The notes beneath the pieces are model-generated. The model made no database searches, had not been told where the DNA came from, and saw only the letters and a list, made by a program, of their open reading frames with translations. A stretch of DNA of 64,000 bases, taken from the NCBI GenBank assembly GCA_021307315.1, contig JAJSPD010000047.1:1-64000 (forward strand), in the 5' to 3' direction. The stretch comes from Bisporella sp. PMI_857. Its lineage: Eukaryota > Ascomycota > Leotiomycetes > Helotiales > Helotiaceae. Both the position numbers and the translations under genes were made by a program. Shown in pieces: positions 11,535-21,703 of this stretch (its first letter is position 1; each line of letters opens with the position of its first letter).

Positions 11535-12889
11535 ATGGCAGTCCTGAAAATGCTTCCCAGAATTTTCTTGCCGCTCTTTGCCGCGGTTGCAGTGTTGAGT
11601 GCACCGCTTGCGCCTATCCTCGACTTGGGAGATATCATAGATCTCATTGCCGATAACTTCATCGTTGTTTTGAATCCCTTATCAGATTCCGAATTCTCAG
11701 ACTTCCTCGCAGGCCGACAAGCAGATATCGTCTCAAGTACAACATCAATATTCGATATTGGATCTTTCAAAGGCTTCAGCGGAATCTTCACTCGATCACT
11801 GCTTGATACACTGGCTAGCCTTGCTTCTGTCAACTATATTGAACCTGTGACTCGGGTTAAAGCATCTGCTCTTACCTCTCGTATGTTTCTATGATGCTAC
11901 ACTTCTATGGATAAACATTGACTAGAATTTTTTAGAGGCGAACTCGCCATGGGGTCTTTCTCGTATCTCGCATCGCCAACTTGGTGCCACCAATTACATC
12001 TATGACACCACAGCAGGCTCCGGAACTTATGCGTACGTCATTGATACGGGGATCTATACGGGACACAGGGACTTTGGTGGTCGAGCTTCGTTTGGTGTAA
12101 ACTTTGCCGGTGATGGGCAAAACACTGATGGAAATGGACATGGCACTCATATTGCAGGCACCATTGGGAGTACGTAGTCTTCTTCTCGTCCATAACGGAC
12201 CACCAGAGATTCCCCTTACGCTCATCATACAACTCAAACACACATACTAACCTTACGTAGGCGCCACCTACGGCGTGGCAAAGAAAACAAATATCATAGC
12301 TGTCAAAGTCCTTGACTCCTCAGGATCCGGCACTAGCACTGGCGTGATCTCCGGCATCCAATGGGCAGTCAATGATGCCAAGGCTAAGAAGCGTATCGGC
12401 AAAGCCGTCGCCAACATATCCCTCGGAGGTGGCTACTCGCGAGCAACCAATGATGCCGTGGCTGCAGCAACCTTGGCCGGCCTCTTCATGGGGGTCGCAG
12501 CCGGGAATGACAACCGGAACGCCATGATGAACTCCCCTGCCTCCGAAGCCTCCGCCTGCACTGTGGGCGCTAGCACCAGAAATGACGCCAAAGCCAGCTT
12601 TAGTAATTATGGCAGCGTGGTAGATATTTTTGCGCCAGGGACTGATATTATTAGTACGTGGATCACGGGGGATACGAGCACTAATACGATTTCGGGGACG
12701 AGCATGGCAACGCCCCATATTGTAGGATTGGCGGCGTATTTGTTGAGCTTAGAAGGAGGAGAGCCACGAAAGCTGTGTGATAGAATCAAGGCGTTGGCGA
12801 CGAGTGGTGCGTTGAGTGGTGTCAGCGGGGGCTCGCCTGGGTTGTCGGGAACACCAAATAAATTGGCTTATAATTGGAGTGGTTATTGA
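11535..12889 (+). CDS. Secreted subtilisin-like serine protease (S8A, proteinase K type)
   Basis: An extracellular endopeptidase precursor. Three exons (11535-11880, 11936-12169, 12261-12889) give 402 aa. Residues 1-22 are a signal peptide. Residues ~38-113 form an inhibitor-I9 propeptide ([17 protein letters not shown] start, ending SVNYIEPV). The mature S8 domain carries the triad Asp152 (VIDTGIY), His184 ([11 protein letters not shown]) and Ser341 (SGTSMATPH), with oxyanion-hole Asn276 in VAAGN. All catalytic residues are intact and the length is normal for secreted fungal proteinase K-like enzymes. The third intron boundary (GTACGT...GTAG) lies immediately after GTIG, restoring GTIGSATYGVAK. 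Likely roles are nutrient acquisition or host/substrate protein degradation. Confidence 0.95.
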
Positions 12890-13293
12890 ATCCTGATATG
12901 GATGCACAGTCTTGTTAGTGAGAACATAGAGAGAAGTTCAAAAAACATTCAGAAAGTACGATTGTGATTATTAAGGTGTATTGCTCTCGATCGTGGCTAA
13001 GTCTTAGATGTGAAACCGGTTTCTTAGAGGAAATATTCCTATGATAACTTTAGATATATAAAAAACTTTATATACTAAATGGTAGATTAAAAACGCGAGG
13101 TTTTCGTGATAGCTGGTTGCTTGTATGTTTGCTTTTGTTTGGTCCTAGCGATATGGAAGCGTGACTGAGATAGGGGAAACAGTATATCCATCATCTATCA
13201 TCCCTCATAATGGTAAAGCCTCAGGAGATCTCTCCTTAGTGAAGAAAGCCCCCATCACGAAGCTGCATCCAACAAAACGCCACTGATCCGTTC
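12890..13293. other. Convergent 3' intergenic region
   Basis: Lies between the stops of the subtilase (+) and the GFA-type protein (-). It is AT-rich around 13040-13090; no gene is seen. Confidence 0.6.
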
Positions 13294-13953
13294 TCAGGAT
13301 ATCTCATTCCTATTCCAAGAAGGATGTCTCGGCAACCTTTGCCCCAAAACCGTCACATCCCCCTCCGTCACCAACTTCTGCACCCAGTCGACACCACACT
13401 TCCAATAAAGATGGGCGTCCGGCCGCACGCCATCCACCTCCAAGCTGTCCCGATCCAGGCTCCCAAAGACCATATCTATCTTCTCGACGTCGTCCTCCCA
13501 TATCGCCGGATTTAAACACACGTAGCAGATTCCCGTTCCACACCTACTACAGAACATCCGCCACGTATGCGGGCTCGAATTAAACGCTGTCACGAGCCTA
13601 TCCAGGCTTTCGGGACGGCGAACGAAATCCTCGGCCGGGATGGATATGCGTTCTACATCGACGATATTGGCACCTTCAGTACAGCCTGCACGAGCTGGGA
13701 ATGGTTCTTTGGATTTGGGGAGGAAGAAGGTGATCCAGGAGCGGGCGCAAAGAATCCAGGATGGGAGGAGGGAGCCCGCTGCTCTGCGGCAGTCGTTGCA
13801 GTGGTCGAAAGTTATAGTCGGGAAACGGTGGTTTCGGTCGTCGGGAAGGAGTGGAGGTCGGTCTGCGAAGGGAGGGATGCGGATCTCGTAGCGTACGGTG
13901 GAGCAGTAGCAGCCACCTTTAAGGAGGAGGGCTTCTTTTGGGAGGGCTGACAT
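13294..13953 (-). CDS. GFA/CENP-V-type zinc-binding protein
   Basis: A single-exon protein of 219 aa belonging to the glutathione-dependent formaldehyde-activating enzyme (GFA)/CENP-V superfamily, usually called DUF636 or Mss4-like. Zinc-ligand patterns are visible in order: GGCYCSTVRYEI, FDHCNDCRRAAG and FCSRCGTGICYVC. The frame is open four codons further upstream, but that begins with TTG, so the ATG of MSALPKEALLLKGG is the start. The domain fills most of the protein, with an insert of about 20 residues (FADRPPLLPDDRNHRFP) between the first and second Cys pairs. Most fungal members have no proven substrate; detoxification of S-adducts is family inference only. No targeting signal is seen. 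Confidence 0.88.
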   Translation of the reverse strand: MSALPKEALLLKGGCYCSTVRYEIRIPPFADRPPLLPDDRNHRFPTITFDHCNDCRRAAGSLLPSWILCARSWITFFLPKSKEPFPARAGCTEGANIVDVERISIPAEDFVRRPESLDRLVTAFNSSPHTWRMFCSRCGTGICYVCLNPAIWEDDVEKIDMVFGSLDRDSLEVDGVRPDAHLYWKCGVDWVQKLVTEGDVTVLGQRLPRHPSWNRNEIS

Positions 13954-15061
13954 TTTGGGGTTCAAGTTTGGTAACTCACTTGGAGCACTTTGTCCAAGAT
14001 TCCTTTATCTTCGAGGCCCCAGCGGCTCGTGGCCTAGATATGTAAGGTAGATCTTCGTATCTCTAGCCCCTTTTCCTCATGGGCTCTTATAGTTTAGATA
14101 GACAATCGCGGGGAAGTCAGAACTTTAAACTAGTGCCACTCAACCAGAACAGTGATGTCATGCTTGGCAACAAAACGACGCAGCCAGAGTAGTAAGATCG
14201 GGAGGATGTATCGCCATTCCTGGGGCTCCATTGGACAGCCACTGGTTTCAGTAATAACCGTTACAGCATCGATCTTGGCGGGCTTGGAGTTCATGGCCAT
14301 GTGACTTAAGGATGATCAAGAGAGAACAAGCAAGGTTAATTTGTGACTTTTATTCAAGCGAGGAGAGGAGCTTGCTTGGCATAGTTAGGCATAAGCTTAA
14401 GCTGAGTCTTCCGTGAAGTCTAACGACTCCTACCTGCGTTCTCGCTTCGTTCAGGGATGGCCACTGCCGAACCTCAAGCCCCTCGCTTAGGGTAAATAAG
14501 GGGCGAATATTTAAGGTTAAATGAACTCCCACATCTTATCCGCTAGCCCTAATAGATATTGAAATGGGTTTTCAATCTTTCGTTTTCAGCCTTATTTCGA
14601 CCCAAAGTGCTGGCACAATTCCCATTTGTTGGGAACGCTAATAACGAGATTGTGGTTTGTAAATAGGGCGACGATGACTGGATGGTTCATCTAGTCCAGA
14701 CTCTTGATGGTCTTGGAATAGCTTCAATGATGCTGTTGACCTCGATATGAGATTAGGGCTTTTCGGTAGTTCAAACATAAGGATTTTGCTGGTCTTGAAT
14801 GGAGTTGAGGATACATACCGATAGCCACCCCGCCCGGGTTGATGGAAGACTGAATACGTTTCGAAATCTCTAGAGATGATATATATCGCGATTCCAGTCT
14901 TTCTAGCATTTCTTAATATTTATTATAATAGAAAGCCCATAGTTCAGTAGTTTGAAGCTACATTCTACGTTCTACCCTTATCCATCACTTTAACCATCAA
15001 TTCAAGACTCATCCCTCTCGCAGCTCGAATTTCAGCTTTCTCACCATTTGTATACTAAAAA
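13954..15061. other. Divergent intergenic region
   Basis: Promoter side of both the GFA-type gene (-) and the haem-domain gene (+). It contains one small minus-strand frame listed separately. The last 100 bases before 15062 are C/T-rich, as expected of a fungal 5' leader. Confidence 0.5.
14130..14300 (-). CDS. Possible 56-aa small protein
   Basis: A complete ATG-to-TAG frame below usual length cut-offs. It has a mixed, protein-like composition: a polar N-terminus (MAMNSKPAKIDAVTV), a CPMEPQEWR segment, a hydrophobic stretch YILPILLLWL followed by RR, and the end LVEWH. The hydrophobic stretch could be a short membrane anchor. There is no splice signal or recognised family, and it may equally be a chance frame or a gene fragment. 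Confidence 0.22.
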   Translation of the reverse strand: MAMNSKPAKIDAVTVITETSGCPMEPQEWRYILPILLLWLRRFVAKHDITVLVEWH

Positions 15062-15815
15062 ATGGTCATAATTTCGGCTTTCCTTCTGGCGCTATGCCTA
15101 GCTCTCCAATCATCAGCAGCAACCGTTGACCCCAAAACCGGGATAACATTCGAGACCTTCCGCGCAACAAACGGCTACACTTTCGGTCTCGCGGTCCCGC
15201 CAACGCCAACCACGGACTTTATCGGGCAGCTCGTAAGTCACCCATGCCTCGCTTACCTACCATTCCGCTCCCTCGGGTTCTAGAACACGAACTGACAGGT
15301 CAGGTCGTGCCCACCCCATCAGCAGGCTACGGCGGCATCTCCCTCGGCGGAGAAATGACAAATAGCCTGTTGATCGTAGCATGGACAAACGCAAACACAA
15401 TCCGCTCCTCCTTCCGCTTCGCAACGTACTCCTCCCCTCTCCCTTCACCAAGCATTCGCTAACCCGAAGTAGCACCCACGCCCCGCCAACGGTCTACACC
15501 TCGCGCCCCAGCCTGCAGCTCTCCCCTATCACAAACGGGACATATATCAACAGCACGCATTTCAGCTACACCTTTCTCTGCACATCCTGCATAACCAACG
15601 ACTCGCTGACCTTCTCCCCCAACGCCTCAACAATCAGCCTTGGCTGGGCACGGAGCACCAACGCGGTGAACAACGCCGGCAGCGCGACCGGGGCGACGTT
15701 CCAGTTCCATAATGTAGGCCAGGCGATCTACACTTTGAACTTGACGGCGGCGAAGAATGCGAATTATAGTACATGGGCAACGTGGGCGGTCAAGCCGGTT
15801 GTTTTGACGGGATGA
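15062..15815 (+). CDS. Secreted cellobiose-dehydrogenase-type cytochrome domain (AA8-like)
   Basis: A stand-alone b-type haem (DOMON-fold) domain of the kind found at the N-terminus of cellobiose dehydrogenase. Three exons (15062-15232, 15304-15425, 15470-15815) give 212 aa. The signal peptide is residues 1-19/20 (LALQSSAA). The domain spans ~22-205: ITFETFRATNGYTFGLAVP, GGISLGGEMTNSLLIVAW, TYINSTHFSYTFLC and GATFQFHNVGQ. Met75 and His178 sit where CDH has its Met/His haem ligands; this is a manual alignment. Cys135 and Cys138 are close enough for a disulfide. No flavin domain, linker or carbohydrate-binding module follows, so it could serve only as an electron carrier, for example to lytic polysaccharide monooxygenases. 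N-glycosylation sequons are frequent. Confidence 0.88.
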
Positions 15816-16475
15816 GAAGGGGCAAGGCAGGAAGGGTAGTGCTGGCATGGTGAATTGGGGACTATTCTTGAGCAGTAACACGTGTGGGCGGTGGTATCTA
15901 GGAATATCTGAAGACTCGTTTGAATTTAGCATTAAACCATAGGATCAAGTGACGTAATTAGTAGAGCGACTTAATGTGGGGCTATGCTTGCTGAATAAGG
16001 TAGTCTCAACGTGATCAAAGTACAGTGTTTACGGGATATGCAGTTTCGATTCTTCAGAACAAATATCCAATAACTGGCAGGTTCAAAATCTCTTCCATAA
16101 TTCATTATACATACACTTTTGTAGTCTGGGGTATCCTTCAAAACACGACCTGGAAATGCAGTCAAGATCTTTTCATGCCAAAATCCAAGCGCCGTGTTCA
16201 ATGCCTTCAATATTCATCATGTTCGTTCTTTCCTTGATGCGTCTATTTTGTAACTTTACTTCATCATCTTGATCGATCTGCGTGATTGATGCAACACCAG
16301 CTGCAGCCTTTGCAGATATATCGGTTTCCACCGAATTAATACTCCTATCATTTAATCATGTCGTTCACTTTCTAAAGCAGCGTCTTGTATCATAGAGTAC
16401 TGTGGCATCCGTTTGTAGGGTTGACCCTGCCTAATGTGCTATGGCGGTTGCGTTCTCCTCAGAGGCATACAACCA
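15816..16475. other. Convergent 3' intergenic region
   Basis: Lies between the haem-domain gene (+) and the large propeller-like gene (-). No coding structure is seen. Confidence 0.6.
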
Positions 16476-19400
16476 TCAGCGGAAGTCTCGCGTCAGCTTC
16501 CCTCTGATATCTGCCATTAAGTGATCAATCGTGTTCTCAGGCGATCCACCAACAGAATCATCGCTGACAGTAAGCTCAGCTGCCGGCTGGTCACCTTCAA
16601 GCTCAGCACGCGAAGCATGTGCAATCGAGTCGCGCGATATCGACGCGTGCATAACGCTTGGTGTCGGTGGTACTCCAGCATCCCCCTGTGCAACATAGTC
16701 ATGTAAGCTACCCTGAGCAGGTAAGTCACTAAAACTACTTACATCAAATTTTAGAGGTATCTTCTTCACATATCCCATTGATTTGGAAGAGTCAACCCAC
16801 GCAAGGATAAGAGCTTCCTCATCTGTTAGGCTCATATACGCCATGGCAAATGATTCCGATTTTGCGGTTAACTCTTTTGAAGTTGCGATCCTTCTAACAT
16901 CCATCGGATTGGAGTTCAGGCTGGATATTTGGTATAGATGACCCTTCTCGTTAACCATGGCGAGCTCTCGTCCGGAAGGCGAAAATGCCGCACATTGAAT
17001 CCGGCTCCCAAGGGTTCCTTGTCTGGCAGAGACTTGCGTCCTGATCTCACTTCTATGGTTATCCTTGGGCTGAATGAGTATTGGGGTGCCCGATTGAGTC
17101 CAAGTAGTGATACAGATCAGGTTTTCTTCTGTTCCTGAGCCACTTCCAGTTCGGAATATCGCCGAGGTTATACCATTATCTTCAGACTCATGCAGAGCTA
17201 CGCGGTATCTGCAAGTACTCAGTTCCTGAAAGGCTGGCCCTGAGAATGGAAAACGCGATTCATAAATTTGTATTACGCCATTTTTTGGACTTCTCGTCCC
17301 GGCAAGAAGGACAAGCCCATCATTAGAGAATGATAACGTATCAACAGGGGGACAGTCTCGGCAATCTTCATGGTGATGATGAAGCTGCTCTTCTCTTTCA
17401 GGCTCCGAATTAGTTGTTTTGAAGAATCGAACCAGCGAATTTTCAAACCCTACAACGACATAATTCTCTTTAGGGCAAATAGCGATACTCTTGCACCATG
17501 GCGATGTTGACATTTTATAATCAATTACTGGCACTGAGGGCTGAACAAGGTTGACAATACGAAGCTGCCGCTGTATTAGCATAAGGTCATGTCAAATATA
17601 GCACTACTTACTGTCAACTTCTGGTCACGTGTCCCGATAATATAGGCTAGATGAACTTTTGTTACTGCTGCCAGAACACATGCGCTTTCGGTTGCAACTG
17701 CTCGCATAATAGTTGGAGGTGATGTACCAACATCTAGAATGTGTATTGACGGCTGAGTCCAGAAGAGTGCATAAGTTGAATTCTGTGAAAGGCAAACATT
17801 GACGGTCTTTCCACCTCTTCCACTTCTTGAAGTTTTCGATGAACTTATCAGACTTTTCAGTGAAATTTCTTCTAACCTTTGTGATTCGAGAGTAGTCGAT
17901 GACAATGAGCTCGTATCACCGGAGTGTTTATGTGATGATTCCTTCCTTGACCTGGTCAACTTTGAACGTGTGAACCAGCTTGATTTACTCTTGTCGGGTT
18001 GTGAGAGGACTGGAACAGTGCGGCTTCGAAGTGTCGGGACAGGCTCAAATGCGATATTCGAAGTTGTTCGTTCTATTCGAGGCTGCTGATGCGCCTGCCG
18101 GGATCCTACAGTGTCAGGAGAGAAAGGTACTTCCATTACAGTCTCCGTTGTACTCGGAGGCTCCACAACTTTAGAGCTGTCTTGAGTGGGTCCGTCACTA
18201 CAAGTCAAGTTTTCAGAAGAGAACTCAGTTCTCGGTGTATCTAGTTTCTGTCGGAAACCTGGTGATCCTGGTGTAAGCAGAGATTGTGACATTGAGCGAG
18301 ATCGTTCCTCAGAGATAGATCCATGTAATCCCGAACGAGTCTGTGGTGGCGAAACTGGATCAATTTCTTGTGGCCGTTGACTTTGGTTACCAATTATGTT
18401 GTTGTATCCTGGGCTGAATACTATGCCGCTTTCTGGTTTTGGTGGTCCGAGTAGAAACTGTGTGGGTAGGTGCCTTTCCACATTGATTGTGTCCGCATTG
18501 GATTCAAGAGGCTTCAATATGTCCCATGTATGCCTCGCTAGGGTGATCTCGCGCATCATTGTAACAGGTTTGTCACAATGTTGGCATTTTGCATTCGGCG
18601 GTAGCTTAATCTCCGCGCCATCTCCTGTATCCTGCTGTAGTGCTTGTCAGTACTAATGTTTTATTTTCCACTTTGTCACAATAGATTGTCTCCACCGAAC
18701 GCTCAGGGATTGGTGTGGGAAGCATAAATGATACACCTAGACATACTGAAAACTTGAGATTTTCTATATATCTCAGCTGAGAATCTCCTGCAAAATGGCA
18801 TGCTCCACAATTCATCATGTAGACTTTAGGTCGTGGGGTCCTGTACTGGCCACTGGGATCGTCGAGAAGCGCGATATTTCTGGTAATTTCAGATATTCCG
18901 TGCATCATTTCTCTATCACTAACTCGATGAACCACTTTCCTCTCTGCCAATCTCGCACATAATGCGTCTAATGCGTCCATCTCGCTCTCGTCTCCTTGTG
19001 AAGCCGATGAGCTTCGCCTCACAAGACTCGGGGTATCAGGGAGGATCACCCTAAACATCTCGCTGAAAAATGATACCAGTTCCATTTTCGACAAGTGTGC
19101 GGGCAACTTGAGGTTCTCCAACGCATGTATAACAGCATTCCGTGTCCTTGCAGAAGAAGATTGAAGTCGGACATCGCGAGTTTCTCTGTTCACTTTGTAT
19201 TGTACCGACGCATTTACGACAAAAATGGTCACGTCTCGGAGTGCCAGCAACTGTGATAGCCAGTCACTGCCACCAGAAAATCCATCCTGCGGCACAATCG
19301 TGGAGACATATTGCGATTGGAGGCATTCAGGAAGGGGATACTGTTGAACAAGACGAGTTAGCATTCTGCCTCTAATGTGTTCAAGGACTAAATAATATAC

Positions 19401-20024
19401 CAATTCTTGCGCCACGTTTGGCAACTCATACCGCAGTCGTGAAGGAAGTTGAAACGCGTTTGGGTCGTTTCGAAGAACATCCGTCACCTCCTTGCACACC
19501 AGAAAAAGAAATGATTTGTTGCCGGGATAGCCGTCATATATCCTCTCCAGCGATCGATGCACTCTTGCGAATCGTTCACGGCGGTCTTTGGCACGTAGGG
19601 TTGTTGGTGCTTTCGGGTGCAGGATGAGCAGTCTCAAGGCGGACAGTAGCAGCTGCGCTAAATACTTGTCCCTTAGCGATTGCGCCTCCCAAAGACTCTC
19701 CCTTCCCTCCAAAACAATCTGAAGAACAAATTCTATCGACCGCAAAGTCACTTCCCAGCTAGCAATGAATCCAAGATACCATCCGACCTGCAAGCTCTCG
19801 GAGGGCAGAGTACATCTTTGAATTACGAAGATTGCGTTTAGTTGGGCCAGCAGCGTGATCACCAAGTGCTGATACGTCTCCTTGTCCCCCTCGGCATAGA
19901 TCTTTTCAAGTGAGAATTTGCCCAGCAGCTCGAGGATGATGTCGTCGGTGTCGCTGCGCAAGGACAGCAGCCTGTACACGTTCCCTAAGCTCATGAAGAG
20001 GGACGACGAGGCCGGCGCCGCCAT
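16476..20024 (-). CDS. Large conserved-looking protein with CxxC pairs and probable beta-propeller
   Basis: Not recognised by name. Exons on the minus strand are 20024-19401, 19340 to about 18696, about 18634-17612, and 17570-16476, giving about 1,130 aa. The ~60-nt gap 19400-19341 is a perfect-looking intron (GTATAT, GCTAAC, CAG) although it has no stop. The junction near 18635-18695 is the weak point: the frame must shift there and the GTGGAG donor is poor. The architecture is an alpha-helical N-terminal ~400 residues; a CGAC motif and, after the intron, a CQHC motif (possible zinc site); a Ser/Pro-rich disordered region (~470-680); then a C-terminal half with repeated beta-strand blocks such as WCKSIAICPKENYVVVGFEN and VDTLSFSNDGLVLLAGT, suggesting WD40/quinoprotein-like blades. 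No signal or membrane segment. A scaffold role is inference. Confidence 0.72.
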
Positions 20025-21703
20025 AGTGAGGGGTTCACTTTGACGTTGTCCGCCACCGTGGGCCCGAGTTCCGTGCTATCACCCGTTATTATTATAGCTA
20101 CCTTGGTTGATCAGGATTTTAGTATTTATTATTGATGTTGATTCGTGGGGCTTAAAAAAAGGTAACAAGTCTGGAGCAGGCGTTTTGTCGCAAAAAGGTC
20201 CCGCGATCATTGACAAGAGACGGGACATCGACCAGGTGCCTGGCCCCGCCGCTGCTCGTTTATCGAAGGCAGAACATGTATCGATGTACAGCTGTGTGAT
20301 GGAGTTGGATCTTGCAAGATGATTGGAAAAGTACCTCAGCCGCATGTGGCAATGTGGCAGGAGGCAGTTCTTGACCTGTTCCTTTCATCCCCTGCCCGCT
20401 GTGAGTGCTGCAGAAGCGCCGTACAGGATTGGCTGATTAGGCTTTCCGGGTGTTACCTTCATTCCTCAAATGGCGCCAATTGATATTGAGTTAGGCTTCT
20501 TTGGTGTTGCAAGATGCAGAGATATCTCCAGGCCCTGTTCCCCCCTGGACAACAGCCCCCAAGAAGTCTGCACCGCTCAGTAGTGCGTTATTTTGCATCT
20601 ACGCTGCAGGCAATGCAGAGAGGAAGTGTCACTGCCAATGGCCCCAGCATTTCTGGGGGGGTAAGCAATACAAGTATATTATCAACACCGACTACTCACA
20701 GCAAATACAACCACACAATGTTGTCGAACGATAAGAAGTTTCCCTAAATTTCTTTCTGCCTCTTCGCACCTTGCCCATGTCTGGTCTGGGGGGAGCTGTG
20801 CCTAGATGGCTTCTGGGCGGTTCCTCATTTGCTTATTCAATATCCACCCGCTTGGCATTTGTTCCTTTCTCTCTCTCCCGCCTTTCACTACTCTAACGCC
20901 TTTTTCCACCCCTACTACAGAGTTTGGAGAGCCGAGACATGCGGAAGGGCTAGCAAGGTACCTTGAATTACAGTTCGAACGCTCCCGTTTATGGCATCAG
21001 ATAGATATATATATCTCTTCCTTGATCAATTCCCTGCTACCGACATTTAGACAATGGCAATTATTCTTGGTGTTCCCAGCCGAGGCTGCCTAGCGCTTTT
21101 GAGGTGACATTGAGAGCCCAGCTTCCATTTAAAATTTAAGGTGCTGAAGATCGACCGGGTCGATACCCTGAATTCTCCTCCCAAACACATGAATGCTGGG
21201 GAGCCCAGCTAGAGCGAAAGAGCTGAATACACTGGTCCAGCAGAATCCACTTGCCCAGCAGAATCCACTAATCAGACAGCTGTCAAAGATTGGGGGTGTT
21301 CTGTCTTTGCTCCGCCTAGATAAGAGCTGGTTGCTGAAGGATGGACTTCGCGTAACAGCACGAAAATCTAATCGTTAAAAACGAGGTCATTTGAAGGGCA
21401 TGAGACAGAGCTATTCTGGTCGGCGATGTGGGAAATGGTGTAGCAATAATAAGCATCTCCAGCCATTGCTCGGGAATTGTCCAGCTGCTGCGGTCGCCCA
21501 TTCTGATCATACCGGTGAGAAATTACCCCGCGACTTACGGTAAGGGTGCCACGATTTGCGTTGGTCTGTGTGACAATCGCACAGGGGTCAGTTCCTATTA
21601 ATGAATTTCGTGCATCAAGGCTGTGCCGCACTTTTTTTCAATCTCTTATACTCTTGTAGTCTTCCAATCTTTGAGGGCTGAGAAGACAACTTCATCTCAA
21701 GCT
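20025..21703. other. Divergent intergenic region
   Basis: Promoter region for the propeller-like gene (-) and the amino-acid permease (+). Short frames near 20514 and 20806 lack supporting splice or family evidence. A 15-bp unit, CCAGCAGAATCCACT, is tandemly duplicated at 21237-21251 and 21255-21269. Confidence 0.5.

Noticed and set aside
13954..13965. Four-codon extension of the GFA-type protein
   Set aside because: It starts with TTG; the next codon available as a true start is the ATG at 13953.
20514..21093. Short plus-strand frames upstream of the permease, one ending at a GTAAGC-like site
   Set aside because: No downstream exon could be joined and nothing resembles a known protein.
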